A DNA stretch of 64,000 nt from Marinobacterium lacunae (GCF_000705555.1 NZ_JMQN01000015.1:310001-374000), one strand, 5' to 3'. Positions 18,441 through 27,093 are shown, numbered from the stretch's first letter. Made by a program: numbers and translations. Notes: generated by a model from the sequence alone, not told the origin.

Positions 18441-18908
18441 ATGAAAATCACCCGCGATTGCGCCGTACATTTCCGCTACAACCTGGCTCCTGTGGGCGAG
18501 CCGCTGGAGGCGCCTGGCGAGGAAGAGCCGTTACTGAGTTATCTGCATGGACATCAGCAGATTATTCCGGGTCTGGAACAGGCGCTGGACGGGCGCGAGG
18601 CCGGCGATCGCTTTGAAGTGGAACTGGCGCCTGAGCTGGCCTACGGCGAGCGTGATGACAGTCGGGTAGAAAAGGTCGAGCGCGAAGCCTTCGCAGGAAT
18701 GAAGGATCTTCGCGCAGGCCTGTTGGTACAGGTTAACGATGAGTCGGGCAAACCTGCCCTGGCACGGGTTATCAAGCTTGATAACCGGGAAGTGGAGCTG
18801 GATATGAACCACCCCTATGCCGGTGTGACGCTGGCGTTCAGTGTCGAAGTCGTTGACGTCCGCGAAGCCACGGAGCAGGAGCGTTCCGCAGGCCGCATAG
18901 CCGACTGA
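18441..18908 (+). CDS. FKBP-type peptidyl-prolyl isomerase, SlyD-like
   Basis: 155-aa cytosolic prolyl isomerase/chaperone of the SlyD/FkpB group. The split FKBP core is visible as P-L-L-S-Y-L-H-G-H near residue 30 and P-G-L-E-Q-A-L-D-G near 45, the insert-in-flap domain spans about 70-125, and the closing strand N-H-P-Y-A-G is near 118. The long histidine-rich metal-binding tail of E. coli SlyD is absent; the protein ends soon after E-V-V-D-V-R. A 7-bp hairpin (CTGAGCC-AAC-GGCTCAG, 18905-18921) straddles the stop codon but lacks a T-run. Likely cotranscribed with pdxH. Confidence 0.9.
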   Translation: MKITRDCAVHFRYNLAPVGEPLEAPGEEEPLLSYLHGHQQIIPGLEQALDGREAGDRFEVELAPELAYGERDDSRVEKVEREAFAGMKDLRAGLLVQVNDESGKPALARVIKLDNREVELDMNHPYAGVTLAFSVEVVDVREATEQERSAGRIAD

Positions 18909-18967
18909 GCCAACGGCTCAGGGCAACCCCTTCACAGAAGGCCTGGGCGACGGTTATCGACCGTTGC

Positions 18968-19228
18968 TCAGGACACTTTTTCGCGCCATTTCAGATCGCC
19001 GATCTGAACATTCAACCATTCAAACCCGATTCTTTTGGCCACGGCCGCCGCGCCGTCCAGGCTCTTGAACTCTCGTTCCCCTTTTGACCGCTGAAGGTTC
19101 AGCACGACGACTTCGTTGTCTCGAGTGACGAATTTTAACGTCCAGCCTCGTGACATCGAGATTGGAATCGCCTGACAGGATTCGAACACCCCCGCCTTGA
19201 ATAGAAGCTTGATTTCACGTTCCTGCAT
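18968..19228 (-). CDS. Small ParC-like (plasmid-partition-associated) protein
   Basis: 86-aa protein starting M-Q-E-R-E-I-K-L-L-F-K-A-G. It recalls small proteins annotated as ParC-type partition-associated factors on plasmids and integrative elements, which share a K-L-L-F-K-A-G start, a G-W-x-L-x-F strand and a C-terminal S-L-D-A-A motif (here S-L-D-G-A-A). This is from memory and only moderately certain. ATG 19228 is preferred because AGGAAA lies seven bases upstream; ATG 19252 has no ribosome binding site. The gene is more AT-rich than its surroundings and sits at the edge of an AT-rich noncoding stretch, consistent with recent acquisition. Confidence 0.65.
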   Translation of the reverse strand: MQEREIKLLFKAGVFESCQAIPISMSRGWTLKFVTRDNEVVVLNLQRSKGEREFKSLDGAAAVAKRIGFEWLNVQIGDLKWREKVS

Positions 19229-19633
19229 CTTGAATTTCCTTTTTTGATTCATCGTTATTCTGTTATTGATAATTCTACAAAATATATTGATGTATCGCAA
19301 ATTTAATACGGCATTTTTTCATTTCCAAGCAATTGATTTAAAAGGGTTTTTATATTTTCAGAAGGGGTGTGTTTGTGAATGCTTTTGATTTTTTAAGTTG
19401 TTGAAAGATAAGGGTTTTTCGGAAGGTGGTTTTTATATCGATTTGGATCAAGAAGTGTGGTCATTAGATTTCAATATTCTAAAAACCATATTTTGAATCA
19501 TCAATAAGTGTTTTTTGAAGATTCTTTGTCGATTGGTGCTTGGTGGAGCGTGAAGGGTGGGTGAAACCTAAGGGCTTGTCGATGGGCTGGGGCGCGCTAT
19601 TATTGCCGCATAACCAGTGGCTGCGAGGTGGCT
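19229..19633. other. AT-rich noncoding stretch, 405 bases
   Basis: No supportable gene. Composition is much more AT-rich than the rest of the window, with T-runs and ATTTT/GTTTTT stretches from about 19250 to 19550. It must contain the promoter of the ParC-like gene (minus strand) and perhaps that of the zinc-ribbon gene (plus strand). Possible meanings are a foreign DNA remnant or a site silenced by H-NS/MvaT-type proteins; neither can be decided here. Confidence 0.6.
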
Positions 19634-19891
19634 ATGCCGACATATGACTATTTCTGCCCGAGCAATGGGCAGGTGCTGGAAGTGCGTCACTCAATGAGCG
19701 AACGGGTGGGAACCTGGGCGGAACTGTGTCAGTTGGCTGAGGTCGAGCCGGGCGACACGGCGCTGGATGCGCCGGTCGAGAGGCTGGCCAATGGCGGCCA
19801 AATCGTTAACAGGAGCAGCCTGGGAGACAAGCTGTCACCCTGTCAGACGGGAGCACCTTGCTGCGGTGCTCGTGCCTGTGGGTTGAACTAG
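19634..19891 (+). CDS. Small FmdB-type zinc-ribbon-like protein
   Basis: 85-aa protein beginning M-P-T-Y-D-Y-F-C, the hallmark of the FmdB/zinc-ribbon family, but the second position of the usual C-x-x-C knuckle is Asn (C-P-S-N-G). The C-terminus carries five cysteines (C-Q-T-G-A-P-C-C-G-A-R-A-C) that could bind metal. Some family members described as regulators share this N-G variant and a Cys-rich tail. ATG 19634 has GAGG six bases upstream; a GTG at 19628 is less likely. The stop codon overlaps that of the convergent gene in CTAG (19888-19891). Function unknown. Confidence 0.8.
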   Translation: MPTYDYFCPSNGQVLEVRHSMSERVGTWAELCQLAEVEPGDTALDAPVERLANGGQIVNRSSLGDKLSPCQTGAPCCGARACGLN

Positions 19892-20088
19892 TTCTCTTTC
19901 TTGACTTCGAGTCGGGTGCGCAACGCTTTCTCGACTCGATCCAGATGCTCCCGCATCTCCTTGACCGCGCCATCGCTTTCGCCGAATTCCGGCGTGTATT
20001 TGAACATGTCGAGCATCTCGACCAGAAAACGCTCTTCGTTCATCTGCTTGAGTTGTTCGGCGCTCCAGACTTTCATCTTGCTTGGCAT
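19888..20088 (-). CDS. Conserved-looking small protein of unknown function, 66 aa
   Basis: Starts M-P-S-K-M-K-V-W-S with a strong AAGGAG six bases upstream. Highly charged, predicted helical throughout, with Y-T-P-E-F-G-E-S-D-G-A-V in the middle and a Glu/Lys-rich C-terminus suggestive of a short coiled coil. No membrane segment and no signal. Not recognised. The quality of the ribosome binding site and the tight convergent arrangement (shared CTAG stop with the zinc-ribbon gene) support a real gene. Confidence 0.72.
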   Translation of the reverse strand: MPSKMKVWSAEQLKQMNEERFLVEMLDMFKYTPEFGESDGAVKEMREHLDRVEKALRTRLEVKKEN

Positions 20089-20284
20089 CAGTGTCTCCTT
20101 GTAAGACGGCTAGGGCACGTCCGGGCGGGGGACGGGCTTTTGGTTTCCCTGTTTCAGTAATGGGCCAGGCCTATCATTTTTGCAAGGCGCTTTTTCCCGA
20201 TGTCGATTGAGCTGAGTCAATATCTGCCAAAGTGAACAGCGGTACTCTTATCTCAACGTTAAAGAGAGAGAAAGGGTGAATGCT

Positions 20285-20419
20285 ATGTTCGGTGTTGATG
20301 CTTACAGCCTGGAGGTTTTGATACCCAGCCTTGTCGGTGTTGTTGCGATGGCGGGCGTAATGGTCTGGGCGTTCGTAAAAGTGCGTAAACTGATGAATGA
20401 CGAGCCGCGACACAAGTGA
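20285..20419 (+). CDS. Single-span membrane microprotein (44 aa)
   Basis: ATG 20285 to TGA 20417-20419 encodes M-F-G-V-D-A-Y-S, one strongly hydrophobic segment of about 20 residues (V-L-I-P-S-L-V-G-V-V-A-M-A-G-V-M-V-W) and a basic tail ending P-R-H-K. A purine-rich AAAGGG lies eight bases upstream. Layout resembles DUF3149-type microproteins, but the match is not certain. A strong intrinsic terminator 31 bases downstream supports expression as a short monocistronic message. Confidence 0.62.
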   Translation: MFGVDAYSLEVLIPSLVGVVAMAGVMVWAFVKVRKLMNDEPRHK

Positions 20420-20449
20420 TTGCTGTCTGATAGTCGCTGTTCCTCGTTG

Positions 20450-20478
20450 AAAAAGGCCCGCTGTATGCGGGCCTTTTT
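20450..20478. terminator. Bidirectional intrinsic terminator
   Basis: A-tract, GGCCCGC (20455-20461), loop TGTAT, GCGGGCC (20467-20473), then five T. The symmetrical A and T flanks allow it to stop both the plus-strand microprotein message and the minus-strand DUF2339 gene. Confidence 0.9.
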
Positions 20479-20498
20479 CTTTACCGGAGGCAGACGCG

Positions 20499-23168
20499 CT
20501 ATTGCGCATCTGTGGGCGCTGGGTGCTTGGCGTGAAGATGCTGGTGCAGCCAGGCCAGCAACAGCAGTACCAGCCCAAGCCCCATAAATGATGCGACTCG
20601 CAGCAAACCGTCCAATCCTTCCATATCCACCATGAAAATCTTCAGGATCACCACGACCAATAGCGCCATGGCGCCTTGGTAGAGCCTGTGATTATCGCGC
20701 CGGATCGCCAGTGCCATGCCGATTGCGGCCATCGCCAGCCAGATAGCCGAATAGGTGTAGAGCTCGGGGTTCTCGGTCGGGAGCGTCAGATCAAGGGCGC
20801 CTTGCCAGAGATGGCGAATCTCAAGTGATACAAACAGCAGAAGGCTGAGTCCTGCGCCCAGCATGGCGACCTTGCGCAGGTGGGGGAGGTAGAAACGCCC
20901 CACCGCCAGCAGCAGCAACGTGGGTGCACCGTAGGCGAGCAGCAGCAGGTTCCAGATCGGCGTACTGGCAATCTGCGTATTCCCCCAAAGCGGGTTGTCG
21001 ATCAGTACCACGAAGACCAGGTGGTTCAGCAGGCTCATGGCCATCAGCAGGGCTGCAAGCGTGTGGTAAAGCCCGGCAATGGTCTGGCTCAGCGATGCTC
21101 TCCAGTGATACACCAAGGCCGCGCATCCCCAGATCAGGGTGTTGATCGCCGCTTCGGTAAAACCATAGTGCTGCCCGAATATCTGACCGTCATACAACCA
21201 GTAACGCAGTTCTGTTCCCAGTGTGAGTACCAGGAGAGTAGCCCCGGCGCCTTGCAGCCAGGCCTGAAGTTTCGGTGTGCCTCGGCTCAGGTGTGCCGCT
21301 ATGAAGCAGCTAAGGGTTGAGCCGCCATAGGTCCAGAGTGACCAATGCACATCGCTGGGGTAGCTGATTACCCAGGGGTTCAGGGTCAGTCGGCAACCTA
21401 CCGCCAAAATCACCAGTCGGATCAGCCAGGGCAAAACCGGTTGCGGAAAACGCTGATAGATGGCGGACAGCGAAATCAATTGCAGGGCCAGCGCCAGTGT
21501 CAGAGTGGCTTCCCGGAACCAGATCACGACCGCCAGCGAGTAAGCCAGATGCGATGCAGCTATCAGCGTCAGAGTTAACGCTTTGGGTGCGCGGTGGGCG
21601 GATTCGCGGGCCAGTGCCAGATAGGCGATGCCGGCTGCCAGAGAGGCACCACCCCAGCGCCACTCATCATCGAGATCCGACAGTACCAGATAGGCGATAG
21701 TCAGCATCACCAGCGGTGTGAGACAGCCGATACTGGCCCAGATGCCCGCCAGTCGTGCTGATAGCCGGAGGTTCCACGCCGAGTAGCCGATGGCGAGCAG
21801 TGAGAGAAGAGATAGCAGGGCGATCAAGGTGTCGCGCTCGGTTGGCGAGGGCACACGCAAAGTCACGCCAAGCAGGTAGGGTGAAATGAACTGAGCCAGC
21901 AGCGCGCTGCCCAGTGCCAGCAGCGCAATGCCCGGTAGCGGCGCCAGCAGCGGCCGCTTCCCGGCGGCATGCAGCAGCATTAATGGCAGCAGCAGGTGGC
22001 TCCAGATCGATGTCAGGCCCAGAGGTTCACTGAACAGGCTGAATGCCTGCGCGCCGATGACCAGAAGCAGCGCCAACAACATGGCGTATTCGTGCGTGTC
22101 CCGATTGCGAAAGATCTGGCCGTATCCCAGATCGTCAGCCAGCTGTTCACGTCGGCTCAGCAACCAGTCCAGTTGTGGGGCTGCCAGCAGGCTCCAAGCG
22201 ATACCCAGCAGATAAAGTGTGCGACTGACCTCCTCGGCCGGGGGGGACGCAAAACTCAGCAACCACCAGATCAGGGCGCCGGCGACAGCTCCGCACCAGA
22301 GCCAGAGTCGCCAGACATATCGCAGCAGCAAAAGCACGGACAGCGTGAGAATGAAGGTGTAGATCAAGGCGCCCTCGATCAGTTGGCTGCCGGTACTGAC
22401 CAGTATCGGCACCAGATAACCGCCGAGCATGCCAAGCGCCGCGAGCAGAGGCCCGTGCACCAGTGCCAGCCCCAGAGTGGCCAGCGAAACCAGCGCCATG
22501 CCTGCGAAGATTGTCCCGGGCGGCACATAACTGAGCTGATGAAGTGCAGCCAGAAGCGCAGCGTAAAGAATAATGCTGGCGCCGCCGGCGAGCGCGGCAA
22601 ACACATCGCTATGACCGCGTGTACGTCTGAGCCATTCGGCGGTCACATGCAGACCTGCACCGGTGAGCAGTGACAACACGATGCGTGCGCCGGGGCCAAG
22701 GAGTCCCTGCTCGATGGAGTATCTGACCATGAAAATGCCCGCAAGGCCGACGCAGGCGCCGCCGAGCCAGATCATCCAGTGTTGGCGCAGATGGCGCACG
22801 AAACCGGACCCTGCGCGGGTGCTGGCCGTGTCGGGTATCGAGGGCGGCGGGGAGGGGGTACGGGTTCCCCAGTGATCCGGTGGCTCGGGTGTTGCCGGCG
22901 GGGCCTCCCCTGTATCGACCGCCGTCGGCGGGGGCACGGATACGGCGGGCTTCACGACTGACTCCGCCTTTGTTTCTGCCGACGAGGTACTGTCGGTATT
23001 TTTCTGCGCAGTGCGTGCCAGCTGTCGAGCGAGTTGCTCTATCTGTAGCTCGACATAATTCAACCTGTCCTGCAGCTTATTCTGGCGAGAAAACGCGACA
23101 ATGCCTAATAGCCCCCCAACGGCGACCGTCAGTAGCAACAGCGAAAACAGCAAGATCAAAACTTCCAT
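20499..23168 (-). CDS. DUF2339 multi-pass membrane protein
   Basis: 889-aa inner-membrane protein. An N-terminal membrane helix (about residues 3-25) is followed by a short coiled coil (about 30-55), a low-complexity Pro/Thr/Ala linker (about 60-115), and more than 20 hydrophobic segments to the C-terminus. This order and the W-L-G-G-A-C-V-G-L-A-G-I-F motif just before the first bundle fit the DUF2339 family, of unknown function. The protein is monocistronic: it converges on a terminator at 20450-20478 and its upstream region faces the DnaJ-related gene. No catalytic motif is visible. Confidence 0.88.
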   Translation of the reverse strand: MEVLILLFSLLLLTVAVGGLLGIVAFSRQNKLQDRLNYVELQIEQLARQLARTAQKNTDSTSSAETKAESVVKPAVSVPPPTAVDTGEAPPATPEPPDHWGTRTPSPPPSIPDTASTRAGSGFVRHLRQHWMIWLGGACVGLAGIFMVRYSIEQGLLGPGARIVLSLLTGAGLHVTAEWLRRTRGHSDVFAALAGGASIILYAALLAALHQLSYVPPGTIFAGMALVSLATLGLALVHGPLLAALGMLGGYLVPILVSTGSQLIEGALIYTFILTLSVLLLLRYVWRLWLWCGAVAGALIWWLLSFASPPAEEVSRTLYLLGIAWSLLAAPQLDWLLSRREQLADDLGYGQIFRNRDTHEYAMLLALLLVIGAQAFSLFSEPLGLTSIWSHLLLPLMLLHAAGKRPLLAPLPGIALLALGSALLAQFISPYLLGVTLRVPSPTERDTLIALLSLLSLLAIGYSAWNLRLSARLAGIWASIGCLTPLVMLTIAYLVLSDLDDEWRWGGASLAAGIAYLALARESAHRAPKALTLTLIAASHLAYSLAVVIWFREATLTLALALQLISLSAIYQRFPQPVLPWLIRLVILAVGCRLTLNPWVISYPSDVHWSLWTYGGSTLSCFIAAHLSRGTPKLQAWLQGAGATLLVLTLGTELRYWLYDGQIFGQHYGFTEAAINTLIWGCAALVYHWRASLSQTIAGLYHTLAALLMAMSLLNHLVFVVLIDNPLWGNTQIASTPIWNLLLLAYGAPTLLLLAVGRFYLPHLRKVAMLGAGLSLLLFVSLEIRHLWQGALDLTLPTENPELYTYSAIWLAMAAIGMALAIRRDNHRLYQGAMALLVVVILKIFMVDMEGLDGLLRVASFMGLGLVLLLLAWLHQHLHAKHPAPTDAQ

Positions 23169-23290
23169 GCGTTGAGTCCCTTACCCTGGTTGGCTGAAGC
23201 ATAAACGAGCCCGAAGCGCTCTACCAATGCGAGGCGTGAGGATCACTGTCTATACTTGAAATGCACAGTCGCCTTGTGTGTATCGTCTCG

Positions 23291-23345
23291 GGTTCAGATT
23301 CGGTCTGAATCGAGGACAGATGAAAGGCCTCCGATGCGCCGGAGG
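23291..23345 (+). promoter_or_regulatory. Leader with two hairpins; second pairs with the Shine-Dalgarno of the DnaJ-related gene
   Basis: Stem 1: GGTTCAGA (23291-23298) with TCTGAATC (23304-23311), loop TTCGG. Stem 2: CCTCCG (23328-23333) with CGGAGG (23340-23345), loop ATGCGC. The right arm of stem 2 is the purine-rich part of the likely ribosome binding site for the gene starting at 23361, so folding would hide it. The regulatory role is inference. Confidence 0.4.
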
Positions 23346-23360
23346 GAGTGAGTAGTCGAT

Positions 23361-23768
23361 ATGATCAACCCAGTACTGCCGCAAGTTTTACATGTGCTGC
23401 GCCAGCATCCGTATGGGATCAGCGAATATCGTCTGATGAAAACGCTGGACAGCGAGCATCTGTTCGAGGAGCAGAACCGAACCGATGGCACGATGTTGCC
23501 GCTATTTCGCAAGCACTTTCTCATCATGAACGCGCTGTACGACCTGCAGGATATTCTCTGGCAGGAGGAGAACCGTGTACTCGAAATATCGCCTATGCAT
23601 ATCGAGCTGCACGAGCGTCAGACCGATCAACCCGCCAAGCGGGAGCCGGACTGGTATCCGTTACTGAGCGAGTACTATCTGGATTGGCAGTACTACAGTA
23701 ATACCACCGAGGACGACATCGATCGGATGATGGATGATCTGAAACGAATAGCCGACCAGACTCACTGA
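23361..23768 (+). CDS. DnaJ-related N-terminal domain protein, lacking a J domain
   Basis: 135-aa protein matching by memory the N-terminal domain of gammaproteobacterial DnaJ-related proteins: L-x-x-H-P-x-G-I-S-E-Y-x-L-M at residues 14-27, H-F-L-I-M-N-A-L-Y near 53 and a conserved Y-Y-L-D-W near 108. In full-length relatives this domain is followed by a J domain with an H-P-D motif; here the gene ends without one and no such sequence follows before the next gene. The protein may be a natural short form or a partner whose J domain has been lost. ATG 23361; the ribosome binding site is distant and may be sequestered. Confidence 0.8.
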   Translation: MINPVLPQVLHVLRQHPYGISEYRLMKTLDSEHLFEEQNRTDGTMLPLFRKHFLIMNALYDLQDILWQEENRVLEISPMHIELHERQTDQPAKREPDWYPLLSEYYLDWQYYSNTTEDDIDRMMDDLKRIADQTH

Positions 23769-23792
23769 TCGGCTCACCTTGGTGCGGGCGAC

Positions 23793-24242
23793 TTAGCTGT
23801 CGGCCTTGGCAATGAGGGTGTCGAGGTGACGGGCAAACGCATGACGGTCACTTTGGTTCAGTGCCGCAGGGCCGCCGGTTTGCACGCCACTGGATCGCAT
23901 GGTTTCCAGAAAGTCGCGCATATTCAGGCGAGCACGGACGTTGTTGGCCGTGAGCAATTCGCCGCGCGGACTTAAGGCCAGTGCGCCGTTCTCGATCACT
24001 TCTGCTGCCAGCGGAATATCACTGGTGATCACCAGATCACCGGCCTCGGCGCGGCGGACAATCTCGTTGTCGGCGACATCGAAGCCCTGCTGTACCTGAA
24101 TGGCACGGATGAACTTCGAGGGAGGCGTGCGCATCGGCTGGTTGGCCACCAGTGTGGTTTCAATACCGGCGCGTTCAGCGGCGCGAAAGATGATCTCTTT
24201 GATGACGACCGGGCAGGCGTCGGCGTCGACCCAGATTTTCAT
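23793..24242 (-). CDS. YaiI/YqxD family protein (DUF188)
   Basis: 149-aa cytosolic protein of the PIN-like DUF188 family. Family features are the N-terminal V-D-A-D-A-C-P-V (residues 5-12), [18 protein letters not shown] near residue 62, and S-P-R-G-E near 91. Conserved aspartates suggest a metal-dependent nuclease-like fold, but no activity is established. ATG 24242. It converges on the DnaJ-related gene with 24 bases between. Confidence 0.93.
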   Translation of the reverse strand: MKIWVDADACPVVIKEIIFRAAERAGIETTLVANQPMRTPPSKFIRAIQVQQGFDVADNEIVRRAEAGDLVITSDIPLAAEVIENGALALSPRGELLTANNVRARLNMRDFLETMRSSGVQTGGPAALNQSDRHAFARHLDTLIAKADS

Positions 24243-24303
24243 GTAGTGTCCCGTCGATGTTGAAAGGCGTCACTCTAGGGCAGCCGTCGTTGAAACTCCA
24301 GTC

Positions 24304-24831
24304 TCAATCGGCCCAGCCGGACCCGATGGCACGCCAGGGTAGACTCAGGCCGAGTTCCGGCACCTGAAGGGCTATCCAGGCTGGGAAGGTGTTGCTGTTG
24401 GGGCCGGGAAACACCCGGTATTCGTCCATCCAGGGATACTGCCGGGCGGCCGCTTGTACCTTCTCGATCAACGCGTCGACGCCGGGGCCGCGCTTATCCA
24501 GTATCAGATCGGGTTTTGCGCCATACCAGTGTCGGTCGGGCAGGTCCTGCATTGTTCTTAATACCGGCAGCCCCCGGTTCTTGCGCCAGCCGACCACCTC
24601 CATGACGGTGTAGTGCTCGGCCTTACTAGGTTTCACGGCGATCCAGGTGTGTACTGCAAACAGGCCGCGCCATCCCCAGGCGTCGGCTGCGTAGACCTGA
24701 ATGATCGCTTCGGGTGTTTGTGTCGGGTCAGGGGCGATTCCCGCCGATTCCCGACTGGCGCTTTGCCAGCCGTCGGTCGAGCAGCCAAGGCTTAGAAGGC
24801 ACAGGATCACAACTAGCAATGTACGGCGCAC
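24304..24831 (-). CDS. DUF3750 lipoprotein
   Basis: 175-aa protein with a lipobox (L-S-L-G-C, Cys at residue 17) and a mature region matching DUF3750: a strand with Y-A-A-D-A-W-G-W-R-G near 50, F-A-V-H-T-W-I-A near 59, and G-P-N-S-N-T-F-P-A-W near 144. GTG 24831 is the likely start, with AAGGAG six bases upstream. DUF3750 proteins have an NlpC/P60-like conserved His/Asn pattern, and the H-T-W and N-S-N-T-F motifs could be catalytic, but this is not demonstrated. Confidence 0.87.
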   Translation of the reverse strand: MRRTLLVVILCLLSLGCSTDGWQSASRESAGIAPDPTQTPEAIIQVYAADAWGWRGLFAVHTWIAVKPSKAEHYTVMEVVGWRKNRGLPVLRTMQDLPDRHWYGAKPDLILDKRGPGVDALIEKVQAAARQYPWMDEYRVFPGPNSNTFPAWIALQVPELGLSLPWRAIGSGWAD

Positions 24832-24908
24832 GGTTAACTCCTTGCTAAAACGTATGGCGCGATAGAGTGAGTATAAACCGTGTGTGTCGGGTCGAATGCA
24901 TCACCGCT

Positions 24909-25268
24909 TTAAGAGGTGCTGGCGTGTGTTTCCCGCTCGTGCCTGAGGATGGATCCGGCATCCAGTGCGCGAATCGGAATATCGCTGCGCCGCGGAATCT
25001 CGCCAACCAGTTGCAGGCGAAGGTAGCGCATGGCACAGACGCGCAAAAACGAGGTGAAGTTGTTGATGTCGTGCCCGGCGTCGAGCGCTTCGTGATACAG
25101 CCGTGTGATCAACTGGGGTACGTTCATCTCATCGCGCCGGGCGATCTCCGTGAGTACAAACCAGAAGTAGTTTTCCAGACGTATGCTCGTCACCATGTCG
25201 TTGATGCGCAGGGAACGGGTGGAGCTGTCCCACAGGTTAGGATCGGCATTGATGAAGAGCTTGCACAC
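24909..25268 (-). CDS. Ribbon-helix-helix domain protein
   Basis: 119-aa protein. GTG 25268 has GAGGTG five bases upstream. The N-terminal M-C-K-L-F-I-N-A-D-P-N-L-W followed by S-I-R-L-E-N-Y-F-W and a helix with V-P-Q-L-I-T-R-L-Y is the pattern of the RHH_4-type family found near proteobacterial genes; probably DNA-binding as a dimer or a small regulator. Target is unknown. The C-terminal third has no recognised motif. Monocistronic by spacing. Confidence 0.8.
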   Translation of the reverse strand: MCKLFINADPNLWDSSTRSLRINDMVTSIRLENYFWFVLTEIARRDEMNVPQLITRLYHEALDAGHDINNFTSFLRVCAMRYLRLQLVGEIPRRSDIPIRALDAGSILRHERETHASTS

Positions 25269-25367
25269 GCGGACACCTCATTGAGATTTGCGGGTTGGTG
25301 GTTACGGGCCCGTGGGCGACCGGATCGACCCCCGACACGGGGCGATCCAGTCAAGCATAGAACATAA

Positions 25368-25934
25368 TCAGTGACTCAGTAGTGACATGAACTGAGAAAG
25401 CCATGCCGGGTGTGCAGGCCAGGCCGGTGCCGTAACCAGATTGCCGTCGGTGATGGCATCGTCCACGGCGATATCGGCATATTCACCGCCGGACAGTTTC
25501 AACTCGGGTGCGCAGGCGGGGTAAGCAGAACAGCGACGTCCCTCCAATACCCCGGCCGCCGCCAGCAGTTGGGCGCCATGACAGATGGCGGCGACCGGTT
25601 TGTCGGCGCTGAAGAAGTGGCGCACCATCTCGATCACCTTGGGGTTCAGGCGCAGGTATTCGGGGGCACGTCCGCCCGGTATAACCAAGGCATCGTAGTC
25701 GTTGGGGTCGATCTGATCGAAGGTAGCGTTCAGGGCAAAACGGTGCCCTGGCTTTTCGGTGTAGGTCTGGTCGCCTTCAAAGTCGTGAATGGCAGTGGCG
25801 ACGGTATCGCCGGCGGCCTTGTCGGGGCATACCGCATCGACCTGATGCCCGACCGCAAGCAGGGTCTGAAAAGGGACCATGGTTTCGTAATCTTCGGTGA
25901 AATCGCCCGTGATCATCAGAATCTTTTTGCTCAT
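25368..25934 (-). CDS. DJ-1/PfpI family protein
   Basis: 188-aa class I glutamine-amidotransferase-like protein. The nucleophile elbow A-I-C-H-G-A-Q (Cys near residue 108) and an upstream acidic residue in P-G-G-R-A-P-E (about 75) fit the PfpI/YhbO/DJ-1 group, reported as deglycases, proteases or stress chaperones in different members. ATG 25934 (M-S-K-K-I-L) follows AGGAG; a longer in-frame extension is not supported. Neighbours are a ribbon-helix-helix protein and a TSUP exporter, with no clear shared function. Confidence 0.9.
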   Translation of the reverse strand: MSKKILMITGDFTEDYETMVPFQTLLAVGHQVDAVCPDKAAGDTVATAIHDFEGDQTYTEKPGHRFALNATFDQIDPNDYDALVIPGGRAPEYLRLNPKVIEMVRHFFSADKPVAAICHGAQLLAAAGVLEGRRCSAYPACAPELKLSGGEYADIAVDDAITDGNLVTAPAWPAHPAWLSQFMSLLSH

Positions 25935-26022
25935 GACGCCTCTCCTTTTTGTTATGAGGACTGTCAAGTTGTAGCAGCTGAGGATCGATTGTGGGTATTA
26001 ACCGGTTACTACGGGTCGGTAA

Positions 26023-26796
26023 TCAGTCGATAAGCGTGATACCAAGATGGTCAAGCAGCAGCTTGGCAGACATCAGCAGTGTGACGGTGACGATGAGCGG
26101 GCGAACCAGACGGGTGCCGCGGGTGACGACAAGCCGTGCGCCGAGCTGACCGCCGATCAACTGGCCCACCGCCAGCGCAAGGCCCGCCAACCAGACGATG
26201 TGTCCACTGAAGAGAAAAAACAGTAATGAGGCGATGTTGGAAGTGAAGTTGAGCACCTTGGTGTGGGCGGTTGCGCGGGCAAGACCGAAACCCGCCAGCG
26301 TGACAAAGGCCAGCGTGAAGAAGGTGCCGGTGCCCGGACCGAAAAAGCCGTCGTAGAAGCCGATGCCGCTGGCAATGGCACCTGTGAACAGGGCGGTACT
26401 GATGCGCCGCTCCCGATCAAGGTCGCCAATGCGCGGTGAAAACGCAAAGTAGATTGCGATCAGAATCAACAACGCGGGCATGATCGCGGCGAGGATCGAG
26501 TTATCGATGTGCTGCACAAGCAGCGTGCCGGCGGCGGAGCCTATAAAAGTGCTTAGGATCATGCCGCGCATGGCGCGCAGATCTACCTGACGCTTGCGCA
26601 CGAAATAGAGTGTGGCCGCAAAGGTGCCGAAACTGCCTTGCAGCTTGTTGGTCGCCAGTGCCTGAATGGGGCTTAGACCGCTGGCCAGCAGAACGGGGAG
26701 GGTGATCAGGCCACCGCCACCGGCAATAGCGTCGATGGTGCCCGCCCCCAAACCTGTCAGCAGCAGGGTGATGATCCATACCAGGTCCAGTTCCAC
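26023..26796 (-). CDS. TSUP/TauE-SafE family membrane transporter
   Basis: 257-aa membrane protein with about eight hydrophobic segments and the duplicated family motif: G-A-G-T-I-D-A-I-A-G-G-G-G near residue 18 and G-F-Y-D-G-F-F-G-P-G-T-G near 142. GTG 26796 fits a GGAG seven bases upstream and removes an unlikely polar extension. TSUP proteins move sulfite, sulfonates, sulfolactate or other anions. Divergent, 297 bases from a molybdenum sulfite dehydrogenase, which makes sulfite or a sulfonate a reasonable substrate guess. Confidence 0.88.
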   Translation of the reverse strand: MELDLVWIITLLLTGLGAGTIDAIAGGGGLITLPVLLASGLSPIQALATNKLQGSFGTFAATLYFVRKRQVDLRAMRGMILSTFIGSAAGTLLVQHIDNSILAAIMPALLILIAIYFAFSPRIGDLDRERRISTALFTGAIASGIGFYDGFFGPGTGTFFTLAFVTLAGFGLARATAHTKVLNFTSNIASLLFFLFSGHIVWLAGLALAVGQLIGGQLGARLVVTRGTRLVRPLIVTVTLLMSAKLLLDHLGITLID

Positions 26797-27093
26797 GGCG
26801 ATGCTCCATTGCGAAAAGCGGCTACTCTGGCGCCGGTTGACCGGGCGGTCAAGTGGTCCCATCGCATGTCGCGACACTGAAACACTTATTCACAGAGATA
26901 AGTAGGCGTTTCTTTATTAGATTATTTTAATATAAGGCGAGATATTTCGTTGATCGCTGCTAGTCTGAAGTCGAGATATCGACTCGGCTGGTTACACTTG
27001 AACCGGCTCCAAGGGTAATACCGATAACAAGATGCCCGGTGGACAGACGCGATGCGCACTGGAATCCGTATCCGGGCCCCAGGAGTGTTCGTT

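Noticed and set aside
18905-18921. Terminator after the SlyD-like gene
   Set aside because: A 7-bp hairpin with a 3-base loop is present, but no T-run follows, so it is not claimed as an intrinsic terminator.
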